Positions 1-10,379 of a stretch of 64,000 bases of DNA are shown piece by piece. The DNA is from Anisodus tanguticus (lineage: Eukaryota; Streptophyta; Magnoliopsida; Solanales; Solanaceae): positions 21,068,001 to 21,132,000 of the forward strand of contig CM067541.1 of NCBI GenBank assembly GCA_034509755.1, read 5' to 3'. A model generated the notes under the pieces. It saw only the letters and a program-made list of their open reading frames with translations. It did no database searches and was not told the DNA's origin. How positions within the stretch are numbered: position 1 is the stretch's first letter; every line of letters starts with the position of its first letter. The position numbers and the translations under genes are program-made.

Positions 1-4
1 GAAT

Positions 5-412
5 ATGCTCGGATTAAAATCCTTATTTATGAATAGTACTATGATCCATCCTGGTTGTAGATTTCTTTTGTTTTGTTCTATTCTTTATTATTATTCAAAT
101 AATGATCCTTTTCAGATCGAGACTCAGGTCTTTCCAAGCCATATTTTCAAAGAGTATTCACAAACAGTATTTTTCATTATCATGAATATTTTTAGAAGTT
201 ATAAACATAGCATTAAGAATGCTAGATTGGAAGAACATGAACTTTCGCAGCAGTTAGATGCTCTAAACAAATGGACTATTCCATTTGTTGCCACAAAGGA
301 AATTTATAATTTCGGTATTTTTGAACACTTGCGAAATCGCCATGTGATTAAGACTATTGAAGAATCTGTCCAAATGGATAATCAAGAAAAAAACTATACA
401 ATTATTTTCTGA
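5..412 (+). pseudogene. Movement-protein-like fragment of a pararetrovirus-like element
   Basis: The open frame covers 135 codons. Its second half, from about residue 72 (RLEEHELSQQLDALNKW) through EIYNFGIFEHLRNRHVIKTI, resembles the start of the viral movement protein domain found in polyproteins of pararetrovirus-like elements of Solanaceae. This is recognition from memory of the family, not a search. The first half has no recognisable domain. The frame stops at 412 and the rest of the domain is missing, so it is a remnant. The fragment at 626-1390 looks like the same type of polyprotein but lies on the opposite strand, which implies a rearrangement. It could also be an unrelated short ORF. 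Confidence 0.4.
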
Positions 413-625
413 TACTGATATTGAAAGATATCAAAAATTGCATTATAATTTCCTGATGGGGCACCTATGGTTTTGCAGAAGAGTTCGCAAGTTATGAAGA
501 GTATTGGGTAGGTAATAAGAGATCTGAGCTTGTCCACTTTGTTATGTCATAAGCTCATATGTTCACTAATAACCTTAAGATGGATATTGATATGGTTATG
601 ATGTTTGAACAGGGTGTTGACATGA

Positions 626-1390
626 TCAATAGTAGGACCATTTATGAAGGGTCTGATGTATAAGCTTCATAAAAGGTTGGGCCTGTAAATCATTGTTATT
701 ATTGTCCTTTTTCAATGAGAATGGTTCATCTGGAGGGTATATACTCCTAAGGACTTTTTTGGAATTTAAATGCCATTGTCTTTCAATAATATTGATATTG
801 GGTAGAGCATAGTCTTCGACAAACCATCTAACAAAAGGCTTATAATCCTGCTTGGTTTGCAACTCATCATAAAATTGATCTCTAATGAAACATTGTTCTT
901 TTGTAGTAAAAAATGAAAAGAATCATCTTCTAAAAAGATAGTAATCTTCACTCAGAAAGTCTTTCGAAGTAATTTTTCTCAAACCTGAGCCTGGACTATA
1001 ATCCAGAGGGGAAGCACGAATACGGTCGCTATCCATCTTTAGAATCTGTGTTAATTTCTACAGGAATTTGGTTATCTCCTATTTTTATTTTATCAATCTT
1101 CTCATCATGAGAGATTTCTGAAGGAGTGGTAACCTTATAAAGGTCTTCGTTAACCTGAGAGGTTGACGCTCTAGCAGTAGAAGGTCTGGGAATGTCATCG
1201 AGAGGAGAGAGGTAATAGTGAGATGACATCGATTTACCTAATTTAGGTTGTTGAGTAGCAAATTGGAGATGGATATTTTCATCAGTAGTTTGAACTACTT
1301 GAGCAATTCGAGTATCTATCCTAGGTTGGACAAGGATGACTTTCTCAATTAGCCGATCGTCGAGATAATTTATTTCATCAGTAGTTCTAT
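626..1390 (-). pseudogene. Polyprotein fragment, movement-protein-type element
   Basis: Read on the minus strand from about 1390 downward, the frame gives DDRLIEKVILVQPRIDTRI, then ATQQPKLGKSM followed by SSHYYLSPLDDIPRPSTA, and then an acidic segment ending at a stop at about 1029. A shifted frame from about 870 to 626 continues with KPFVRWFVEDYALPNINII and QWHLNSKKVLRSIYPPDEPF. The Ser/Thr/Pro-rich linker followed by the 'RWFVEDYALPNINIIE' block is typical of the part downstream of the movement-protein domain in pararetrovirus-like plant elements. Stops and a frame change make it non-functional. The family identification rests on remembered pattern only. Confidence 0.45.
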
Positions 1391-1499
1391 TCTTTATTAT
1401 TATTATTTAATCCCATGTGATAGGTCTTTATTAGAAGATTTGTACGACAAGAGCATAACTGATAGGTCTTCTAGTTAGAATACCATTTGGAAAGTAGGG

Positions 1500-2240
1500 A
1501 AAACAAGTTTCACAACTGACATTCAACCAACTACTCCACCACTACCCAACCACGCCCACCACCCTATTCACCCCCACCCCCACCCCCACTGCGAAACCCA
1601 CCCCACCCCAATTTTTTTTTTTTAAAAAAATTAAACTTTTTTTGTTTTCTAAACCAATCCCCCTCCCACACCACACACCCCAACCCACCTCCACCATCCT
1701 CCGATTTTTTTTTAAAAAGATTTGTTTTACACCACCCCACCCCCGCGACAACCCCACTACCCCTCCAAAGCAATTTAATTTAAAGAGAGTTTTTTTTACT
1801 ACACCACCCACCAATTACCCCCCCCCCCCCCCCCATTACCCCTACATCTTCCGAATTTTCTAGTTCATATATTTTATTTTATATATATATTTTTTTTATA
1901 AAAAGTAAAAAAATTGTGTGGTTAAATTTGGTATGGGTGGGTTGTGATTTGGAGTGGGTGGGGTGGAGCAACGGGGCGGGGTGGGGGTAAAAAATATTTT
2001 TTTATTTTTTATAAAAAATTTATAAAAGTAAAATAAAATATATGAAATAAAAATTTGAGAGAGGGTGTGTGGGGGTTGGGTGGAACGGTGATGTGGGGTT
2101 GGGGTGAGTTGGTGTGGGGTAGGGGTGGGTGAAGATAAAGTGCGTTCGAGATGGTGGTCGGGTGGGGTGACATTTGGTTTACTTGGGGGTGGGTGGTGGA
2201 GGGTGGGTGCTTGGAGTAGGGGTGTGGTGGGGCTTGGGTG
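1500..2240. repeat. C-rich / G-rich inverted repeat tract
   Basis: Bases 1500-1850 of the + strand are runs of C and CCAC separated by T/A runs, including an 18-C run near 1820. Bases 1915-2240 are the mirror image in composition: runs of G and GTGGG. A 17-bp perfect inverted match (ttcatatattttatttt at 1864 and its complement ending at 2046) ties the two halves together as arms of an imperfect inverted repeat. Open frames here on both strands are Pro- or Gly-rich artefacts. Confidence 0.6.
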
Positions 2241-2411
2241 AGTATTTTTTCGAAAAATATTTTCTACTAACCAACGGAACAAAAGAAAATAAGTAAGAAA
2301 TAAACATTTTTCTTCATACGGAACATGTACACCATTTGTTTGCACTTAATGGAGCATCTAAATGGTTAAGATTTCAGCCACTAAGTGCATTTATTTTTTT
2401 CTAAAAAGTTA

Positions 2412-2669
2412 CTCGCTCTATCCCAAAATACTTATCGCATTATATTTTTCAAAATTCAAACTATATGAACTTTGATTAATAATTTAAGATATATTTCTTC
2501 ATCATATTAATATGAAAAGAATTGCAACTTATAGTATTTTTCTTATAGTTTCCGAATATCTAAATTTTAGTTTTGAAATATTGAATTAATTTAATTTAAT
2601 TTAAACTTTAAAATTTAATCAAATTAACTCGTAAAAAAAAAAAATACAAATATTTTGAGATAAATTGAG
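2412..2669. mobile_element. Stowaway-like MITE
   Basis: It starts CTCGCTCTATCCCAAAATA and ends ATTTTGAGATAAATTGAG, an inverted pair matching the Stowaway terminal signature (CTCCCTCCGTCCC type). It is bordered by TA on both sides (2410-2411 and 2670-2671), the standard Tc1/mariner target duplication. At 258 bp it has a typical size and no coding capacity. Confidence 0.75.
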
Positions 2670-3660
2670 TATCTTTTATTAGCTCTGGAAGCATCTGACT
2701 ACGTCAGATCTGGGTAAGAGACTTAATACTGTTCAAACCTTAAAATACATGCTTTCTTTTCTTTTTGCTCTCCCACTCACGTCGTTTTTTTTCTGCCAAA
2801 ACAACTTCACCCATATCTTCTTCTACATTTACCTGTTGGTAGCCAAATTATTTCCTCAGAAAATTTCAAAATTTTTAGTCAGAATTATATATCTTGATTC
2901 CGTATTTTCATCAATTTTTTATTTTGAGATTAGAGTTTAAAAAGACCCTTTTTCAAAATATAATTTAAGAAGATCAGTGTGTATTAAAAATGGCGGATTA
3001 TGATGGGATGGGTAAATTCTAGTAGAACAATGAAGAATTGCAACTTGATATTAGTCAAATTTGGCCAGATCACTTACAAGGATGCCTGCACATATTTCAA
3101 TACCATTTTTAAAAAATAAAAATAAAAATAGAGAATTTTGCCTTCGCTTCATTCCCTATTCTTGTATAACCTCTCTTCTCTGATTTATGATTCCTATATG
3201 TTCTCGTGATAAAGGAATAAAGACATTTTCTAGGAGACAGTAAAAAGATGACCAAAACTTAACCTTTCTGTAAGTGATTTCATTGTTGGGATAATTTTGA
3301 TTAAAATATAAATTTATGTTGAATTTAAATTTTTCTACAACTACATTTTGTTATAATAATTATGTTATTGGTATAAATTTAATCACTTTTTTATTTAATT
3401 ATATACTTATTATGTTTAATTATGAATAAATTGTTCATTCAGATGTTAAGAAAACAAACGGTCTTAATCATTCGTTGTTGAGATTCAGAAATTACATCTT
3501 AATATTTAGATGTGTATTTAGATTCAGACATCTTAATCTCAATAAAAATAAATGTCCCCTTAATCACCTTAACCTTTTGGAATAAAAGAAATAGGAAAAG
3601 TAAAACAAATCCCTTTCTTGAGAACATTTAACTAAGGCTATCTTTCAAGTCTACTAATTA
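2670..3660. other. AT-rich spacer without a supported gene
   Basis: No reading frame here shows a recognisable protein. A stretch at 3430-3560 repeats 'attcagat / cttaatatttagat' words like those at 19620-19760 and 20640-20710, so it is probably the end of a hAT-like MITE family. Nothing else is supported. Confidence 0.4.
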
Positions 3661-4439
3661 GAAAAGATGACAATTTTGATCATTCAAGATCAACGCCCAC
3701 TTAAAAAACCGATTAAGTTAATTGGGTTTCAAATAGTAATTTTTAAAACTTGTCAATCTTTTACAAAATACAAAAACACCCCATATTATATCCACCCCCA
3801 CGATCCCACTATTTCAAATCACATCTCTGATCTCCTCCTCTCATCAGTTCATACAAACCGACCCCAACTGCTCATCTTCTCTTCTCTTTTCTTCTCTTGC
3901 CATTGTTGTTGCAATTTTTGTTGTTGTCGTTGTTGTCTCTCCTCGTCATTGTCTGCAACTTCTCAGGTAACAATTTTCTTCATTTTCTTTCACTACTGTT
4001 CATCAGTGAATGAAGGAAAGAAGTTAGGGTTTGAAATCAAAGTGTGAAAATGATGATTTTGGTTAGAGAAGAAGAAGAACATGGATTTGTCTTCAATGTT
4101 GTTTATTTTGTTATTACATGCTTGAGAAACCCTTATTTGGGGTGTTTGTTTCACTTATTGGGGTTTGTGTGTTTGTAAATAGCATATTTGATTGTAAAAT
4201 TATGATTTTTGTTCTTGTTCTCCTTATGGTTTCGAAAAAAGAACTTTCAATTTTGTTGATTTTTTTCAATAGTTGAGTAAGTTGTTGCATTAACTTCATA
4301 ACTTGTTTCACAGTTGCAAACATTTGTTGAGACTATTTTATGTATTTTATTTAACTTATGATGGTTGGTTGTGTGTTTATAGTGAAATATATGTTTTTGT
4401 TTTTGGTGGTGTTGTTGTCCGGTATGGTATAGTTTATGA

Positions 4440-4730
4440 AAAGTTTGGATTTTATTAGTTGTTGAAAAAAATCAAAACAACTGCTAAGGTTTTTGCAGCA
4501 ACTGAAGAAATTGTTGCAACAAATTCACAATCTGTTGTAAAAAAATCAAAACAGTTGCTAAGGTTGATGCTGATGTGTTGCTACTATTTTATTCTTTCCA
4601 ACAGCTGAAGCATCTGATGCAATAACTACCTCAGTTGTTGCAACAACTCACTAAATTATTGCAATAGATTCTGCATTTGTTGAAAAATCAGGTTACTTGT
4701 TGTATTTTGTTTGATCAATCGATGCAGTTC
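4440..4730. repeat. GTTGCAACA-type repeat cluster 1 (5' leader intron)
   Basis: The leader intron of the Ulp1-like gene carries repeated degenerate copies of the self-complementary word gTTGCAACAa (for example at about 4513 and 4638), plus tgttgtaa and caacagctg variants, roughly every 25-30 bp. Confidence 0.7.
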
Positions 4731-5064
4731 TTTTTCCCTGTTTACTATGAATGATGCATAAATTAATTGAAACTGTTTTGATTTGTCTCTTGTGTGCAGA
4801 TAAAATGGCAAAAATCAAAAGAAAATGAGTTATATCAACTGATCAATCTAGGCATAGTAAACGACCAAAGGGTCAAACACCATTAGAAGAGCTTATTGAA
4901 CAAGCTATTTCAGAATCAACAAATGTGCAATAAACCAATAGTCAAAATGAACCACAATCTTCTAACAAAGAGAAGAGCATAGGGTCCAAGGAAACCTCTG
5001 AAGTAATGTGTCTGGAGATGGCCATAATGAATATTTTGAAGATGGCCAAGAATCAGGAGATAAA

Positions 5065-5310
5065 ACTGATGAAAATGAGATAAGGAAGATGAAGAAGATA
5101 AAGAAGATGTAGAGAATGATGAAGAAGATAAGGTAGATGAAGAAGAAAATGAAGATGAAGAGAACGATGAAGAAGATAAGGTAGATGAAGAAAATGATGA
5201 AGAAGAATAAGAAGAAGAAGAAGAAGAAGAGCAAGAAAATGAAGAAGATGTAGAAACAACTAATAAGATTAATGAAGAAGGTGACGAGGAAGAAGAAAAT
5301 ACAAATGAAA
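5065..5310 (+). repeat. Acidic-coding GAAGAT/GATGAA low-complexity stretch
   Basis: Purine-rich near-trinucleotide repeats (gaagaagataaggtagatgaa and variants) encode Asp/Glu/Lys runs of the Ulp1-like protein in one + frame. One internal TAA (about 5208) breaks the frame. The complementary strand gives long Ser/Phe/Leu-rich open frames that are artefacts of this composition. Confidence 0.7.
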
Positions 5311-5340
5311 GGTCTACGGCCATATTTCAAATAAGACAAA

Positions 5341-5820
5341 AATAATCGACACAATGTAGATGCCAATGTTGTTGAGTATTTTAGTGTTGGTGTAGATCCT
5401 AAGAGGCCTTCCATTGAAGATGTAGTAAAAAGTTTTAGTATTGCCAAGTCCGGTGCGAAGATGCCGTTGGATGACAATAATGATTTGACCGGTGATATTG
5501 TGGTCAAATTAGGCATGGGAAAGAGTTTTGATGTCTTTAGGGGCACACTTAAAGAATTCGAGTCGGAGGATTTCTTTAGGGCAAGCTGTTTTGAGTATTT
5601 CTTAGAGTTGCTAGAAGGAACCGTTGTACGGTTTTTGATGAAAATGTTGTATGAGCTTATGAAACGTAGGATTATTTGTACCTCAAAGAGTGAGATTTGG
5701 ACAAATTTTTGTGACATGCCGATTTGTTTTGGCATGAAGGAGTTTGCTATAGTTACGGGCTTGAGATGTTATCCTCCTCTTGAGCCTATTCATACTGTTA
5801 CATTAAAGAAGCCTGCCAGA
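5341..5820 (+). pseudogene. DUF1985 domain exon of the Ulp1-like gene
   Basis: The frame contains the hallmarks of DUF1985: FFRASCFEYFLELLEGTVVR, then MLYELMKRRII, then EIWTNFCDMPICFGMKEFAI followed by VTGLRCYPP. The domain is a plant MULE-associated module of unknown biochemical role, normally N-terminal to a Ulp1 peptidase. The frame is open from about 5345 to the stop at 5821, after which coding resemblance continues in frame (VKPELAKKGKGAKRKKKD), a Lys-rich linker. The stop at 5821 is therefore a premature one. Confidence 0.75.
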
Positions 5821-6479
5821 TAGTCAAGCCAGAACTAGCCAAGAAAGGAAAGGGTGCAAAACGTAAGAAGAAGGATGTTGATTTGTTGGACTTAGTGGAA
5901 AATAGTTGCAAAGAAAAGATTTTTCTTGAATATTTAAAGTCTGAAACTGTATCTAGAAAGCACAAGGAGTCTATTTGCTAGTTTGGTTTGTCCAAAGTGT
6001 TCTTTGGAAAAGAGACGCAAACCTTAACATACCACTTGGTTTGTTTAAACTTGTGGAGGATCGGGAGACATTCAACAACTACCCATGGGGTTTTGAAAGC
6101 TATAGGTTGACTGTTGAATATTTGTTGAAAGAATGGAAGCCAATAATGAAGACGGTTAACCTATATGGCTTCCCTTGGACTTTCATGGTAAACTTCTTCA
6201 ATGTTTTATCTTTTATTTTTTTTGTATTTTAATCATTATTCTGATTTTTGCTGACATATTTTTTTCTAGGCTTAGGCATTTGAAGTCATTCCTTACCTCC
6301 GACATCAAGTGAAGGACTACTGCAAAGAAATTTCTTATCCAAGGATCCTTAGATAGCTGGCTGCCAAGAGCAATACTAAGTTAAGGGTTTATCTTTTTAA
6401 CCCCCCTATGGATGCGGTAAGCTTCAATAACACATTTATATAGAATAAACTTCTATAGCTCTGAATATTTTATAACAAG

Positions 6480-6740
6480 TAACTAGATGTTGCAACAACT
6501 TATATAATCTGCTGCAACAACCTCTGAATCTGTTGTAATAATTTTTACATATGTTGGACAATGTCCAACAAATATGACATATGTTGCAACAGATTGCAAT
6601 ATTTGTTACTTTATTGACTTGTGAATGCCTCACGGCTACAGATAACTAATTTTTACAACAAGTAACAAATCTGTTACAACAACCTCTCAATCTATTGGAC
6701 AATGTCCAACAAGAATGACACATGCTGCAATAGATCTTAT
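6480..6740. repeat. GTTGCAACA-type repeat cluster 2 (intron)
   Basis: This cluster sits between the exon ending at about 6416 and the exon from 6808. Units such as gttgcaacaactta, ctgctgcaacaacct and atgttgcaacagat recur. The cluster also holds tgttggacaatgtccaacaa, a second palindrome (about 6552 and 6694). Confidence 0.7.
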
Positions 6741-6959
6741 AACTTCTTTTAAATAGGTGTTGCTTTTCATGATTTGACACCACTTGATATATATGATTTC
6801 TTATTGTAGGATGTACACCCGTGACTTGTCCCAACAGTTGGAGAGTTATTGATGTCATTTCTTACTTTCTTTATGATCTTAGAATCTAAGCTTGATGCTT
6901 TAATTGATCAGTTCAAAGTAGAATTAGCTGGAGTGACAGCCATCATAAATGAATTAAGT

Positions 6960-7200
6960 GGTACTGATGGTGTTGATGGTGATTGTGCTGGTGTTGGTGG
7001 TGTTATTATTGTTAATGGTGGTGTTGTTGATGGTTCTGGTGTTGGTGATGTTATAGGTGTTGATGTAGGTGGTTGTGTTGGTGGGGTTGATGATGTTGTG
7101 GCAGGTGGTTGTGTTGGTGGGGTTGATGATGTTGTGGCAAGTGGTGATGGTGTTAGAGATGATGATCATTATGATTTTCATGATGGATTTGGTGGCGGAG
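6960..7200 (+). repeat. Gly/Val/Asp-coding low-complexity repeat with a 36-bp tandem pair
   Basis: GGTGTTGAT-like words run through this exon. From 7068 a 36-bp unit is present twice (second copy from 7104), encoding the 12-residue unit GGCVGGVDDVVA. The exon is otherwise open from 6849 to the stop at 7368-7370, then resumes in frame to 7676 with a basic segment ending KKKTEQYSMHSLSP. Confidence 0.7.
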
Positions 7201-7734
7201 TTGGTGGTTATACTCTGCTCAGTAGTAGATTTTCTTCTATTGGGGATGGTACCTCTAAGGTGCCTTCATGTGTTTGTCAATGCGAAACTTTCAAGAACAG
7301 AATGAATGATTTGATTAAGAAGGTTGAGGAGTTGACCAAGGCTCAAACAGACAATAATTCTCTCATGTAGGAGTTGATATTTAAGAGGGGTGTCAATTCG
7401 TCTAAGTGGATTTTAGAGCAATATACTCTTATTGATTTTAGAAAGAAGTGGAGAGCAATTACAAGGGCACTTGCCAATAATATCTCAAGAAAATCCGCTC
7501 AAAAGAATACTCCTCAATCTCCACCTGCTAATGTTGGGCCAATTATGTTGAAATACGTAGATATTTACAAGATCGTGAATGCTCGGGAGAAGAAAAAGGT
7601 TACTGTCAAAATTAATTCTAAAAAGAAGACTGAGCAGTACTCAATGCATTCATTGTCCCCGATTACTTCAAGATGATGACAACCATGGATAAGTGGTGGC
7701 TGGATAGTGTAAGTCTCGAAAGAATACTTAAGGT

Positions 7735-7880
7735 ATCTGTTGAAACAAATAAAGCATCCGCTGCAATATATCCTTCAGTTATTGCAACAACTTATGCATT
7801 TGTTGCAACAGATCCTTGATATGTTGTAACAGATCCTTGATCTGTTGTAACAGATGTGTAAGTTATTGCAGTTGCTCACT
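7735..7880. repeat. GTTGCAACA-type repeat cluster 3 (intron)
   Basis: It lies in the intron before the peptidase exon. Five to six near-tandem units are present (tgttgcaacagatccttga and gttgtaacagatccttga), the last ones regular at about 19-20 bp. Confidence 0.7.
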
Positions 7881-8092
7881 ATTTTTTTTACATTTTTACT
7901 CATATGTTCTTGCAACTAGAGACTGGCCATTTTAATTTACATATTGCAGTATATAGATGAAATCATGCTCCTAATGAGTCAGAGACAAATCAATTTCCTG
8001 GAGCACTACGATTCCAAGGATATAATGTTAGACCTTAACTTTTACGATTATATGTTGAAGACGTACATAAAGATGACTGAGGAGAGTAAAAT

Positions 8093-8590
8093 TTGGGTAT
8101 TGTTCCATTAAAGAAAAGGCTTGCTTCATTTGTGTGGGATGAGGATACAGTCAAGTATTATTCGGACGATAAACCCATTCCAAGTGGTCGTCCATGGGTT
8201 GGTGCAAAACAGGTCATAACAATCATAAATGTAAATGCCAACCATTTTGTCACTCTCGAGTTCAAGATTGATGAGGGAGTGATAAATGTATATGACTGTA
8301 ACATTCCTTGTTACGAAGATGATGCTTTTTTCTGTCACATGCAGCTCATGTTAGAATTGTGGCCTAAGTTGTTGAAGCAAAGTGGCTTGTTTAAGCACTT
8401 TTCTGAATTGCTGCTCAAAGAACCGTGTGAGTTTGATCGAAAAATGAATATGCCCCGTAATGTCTCTAACAAGGCATGTGGTTCGTATTCTCTTGCATTC
8501 ATAGAGCAGTTGTTTACCGGTACTTGTATGACAACGTCGACGACTCTATTGAACGACAACGCAGTGCAACAATGCAATAGAAATGGATAG
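8093..8590 (+). pseudogene. C48 (Ulp1-like) peptidase catalytic domain remnant
   Basis: The frame has the expected order of a Ulp1 domain: a VGAKQVITIINVNANHFVTL block with the catalytic-type His, VYDCNIPC with the Asp, and a C-terminal NKACGSYSLAFIEQLF block with the Cys of the usual DCG motif. The DCG motif reads ACG and the preceding region lacks the usual Gln, reading PRNVSNKACG. The upstream part of the exon (7950-8090, YIDEIMLLMSQRQINFLEHY) is in another frame, so an indel lies near 8085. Even if translated, the changed DCG/Gln region argues against activity. Confidence 0.7.
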
Positions 8591-8834
8591 TGGGTATAGT
8601 TGATAAGGTGTTGGAGCCTTGAATTTGGGCTGTTGAACAATTATTTAAGATTTGTGGTTTTTGGGTTGTTGAACAATTTCTTTTAAGTTTCTACTTTTTT
8701 ATGTTATTGGTGAATTATGTGATGTTGATGAATTATGTAATTTTGTTATATATTTACAAATGTATGTTTGGCGTTCAGTACTAGTACAACCTCTGAATCA
8801 GTATGTTAATACGTCGTTTCAGTAGTTTTAAATA

Positions 8835-9240
8835 AATTACTAATCTGTTACAACAGATTACTAATCAGTTGGTAAAAATCAAACAACTGCTGAACTTGTT
8901 GCAATAGATGAGGAAAGTTATTGCAACATATTCATTATCTGTTGTAACAACCTCTGTAACTGTTACAGATGTTGCGACAAATGTATAAAGTTGTTACAAC
9001 AAATTTCCTATCTACTGCATTATATTAAGTAACAACATAGAAAATCGATGCAACAACTGACTATTTTGTTGCAACAGATGTAGCAGTTGTTGCAATAAAT
9101 CCAACATCTGTTGTATTTATTTCAACAAGTAGGAAATCTGTTACAATAAATATCATAGCAGTTGCAACAAGTGACTAAGTTGTTGCGATAATGTACTTAG
9201 TTGTTGCAACAATGTACTTAGCTGTTGTAACATTTTCACT
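8835..9240. repeat. GTTGCAACA-type repeat cluster 4 (downstream of the Ulp1-like gene)
   Basis: This is the densest cluster. It has about fifteen degenerate units over 400 bp with spacing of about 25 bp (for example ttgttgcaacagatgtagca near 9070 and ttagttgttgcaacaatgta near 9200). No coding frame overlaps it. Confidence 0.75.
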
Positions 9241-9247
9241 ATATTGG

Positions 9248-9820
9248 TCACTAAATACCATTGATTTCAATTGTTTATCACTAAATTTGGGTGAATCAAG
9301 TGTTTCACATCAAATCACTCTTATGATCACTCATTTTAGTGCATAGTCCTGTAGTTGATCATCCGTCCTGACTCAAAATACCATCATATTGATTAAGTAT
9401 CATTAGTTTCAATTATTTATCACTAAATACCATTGATTTCAATTGTTTATCACTAAATTTGGGTGAATCAAGTATTTCACATCAAATCACTCTTATGATC
9501 ACTCATTTTAGTGCATAGTCCTGTAGTTGATCATTCGTCCTGACTCAAAATACCACCATGTTGATTAAGTATCATTAGTTTCAATTATTTATCACTAAAT
9601 ACCATTGATTTCTATTGTTTATCACTAAATTTTGGTGAATCAACTATTTCACATCAAATCACTCTTATAATCGTTTGTTTTAATGCATAGTCATGTAGTT
9701 GATCATTCGTCCTGACTCAAAATACCATGATATTGATTAAGTGTCATTGATTTTAATTGTTTATCACTAAATATCATTAATTTCCTTTGTTGATCACTAA
9801 AAATGGGTGAATCAAGTAGA
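9248..9820. repeat. 172-bp tandem repeat array
   Basis: The word tcactaaata(c/t)c begins units at 9248, 9420, 9592 and 9764, exactly 172 bp apart, giving three full copies and a partial fourth. Each unit also contains shorter internal copies of 'ttatcactaaat' and the block catagtcctgtagttgatca. The array is bounded on both sides by GTTGCAACA-type clusters. Confidence 0.85.
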
Positions 9821-9824
9821 ATCA

Positions 9825-10200
9825 GTTGCAACAAGAACCTAACATGTTGCAACAAGAACCTAACATGTTGCAACAAGTAACTTAACTATTGAACAAGTCA
9901 TGTCAATTTACCAAGTTGCTGGAATAAGTCGTTCCACTTGTTGGAAAAACTCAAACAACCAATTCAGTTGCTATAACAAGTCATGTCACTTGTTGGATAA
10001 ACCCCAACAAGTAACTTAGTTGTAGCAACAGATTTGGTACAACTTAAAAACTCCCATTTGTTGTAATATGTTCAACAGCTTACTAGTTGCTGCAACAAGG
10101 TCTATCACTTGTTGGAATAACACCAACAAGTAATAAAGTTGTTGTAACTGATTCCTTACTTGTTGAAAATTGTTCAGCAATTCATTAACAACAGAAATAT
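9825..10200. repeat. GTTGCAACA-type repeat cluster 5 (between the convergent genes)
   Basis: It begins with a near-perfect pair of atgttgcaacaagaacctaac units. These are followed by cacttgttggaaaaact and caccaacaagtaa variants, so a second palindromic pair (acttgttgg / ccaacaagt) alternates with the first. Confidence 0.75.
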
Positions 10201-10379
10201 CAACATAACATATATTTGTGATTTAAACAAGATCAACATCTATTAAAAATAGGTTCACAAGCACCGATAAAAGAGTTTACCATTACAAGAAAGAACAAAA
10301 TTAAAATGACTTAAAAATCTAAGTTCACAAACACCAACAAGAGTAATTACTATTACAAGATAGTGCAAGATTAACAACT

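Larger units (their letters stand above)
4805..8590 (+). pseudogene. Ulp1-like (C48) peptidase gene of a MULE, disrupted
   Basis: Exons can be followed by protein similarity and splice signals. The start at 4805 reads MAKIKRK and then hits a stop. Next come an Asp/Glu-rich stretch (5065-5310), the DUF1985 domain (5341-5820), a conserved block YPWGFESYRLTVEYLL (6074-6190), and the next exon from 6272 (AFEVIPYLRHQVKDY). After these lie a Gly/Val/Asp repeat exon (6810-7676) and the peptidase exon (about 7950-8590). Intron borders such as AG before 4800, GT at 6417 and AG at 6807 are visible. In-frame stops (4826, 5821, 7368) and frame changes show that it is dead. Family knowledge: such proteins resemble SUMO/ubiquitin-like proteases and were spread by MULEs. 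The introns carry the GTTGCAACA-like repeat clusters. Confidence 0.75.

Noticed and set aside
1542..2345. Pro-rich and Gly/Val/Trp-rich open frames on both strands
   Set aside because: They translate the C-tract/G-tract repeats and have no domain or start context.
4916..5735. Long minus-strand open frames rich in Ser, Phe and Leu
   Set aside because: They are the complement of the Asp/Glu-coding purine repeats and the DUF1985 exon on the + strand; no conserved protein is seen in them.
8835..10200. A CRISPR-like array (short palindromic repeats at regular spacing)
   Set aside because: The repeats are degenerate, the spacing is variable, the host is a plant nucleus, and there are no cas genes.
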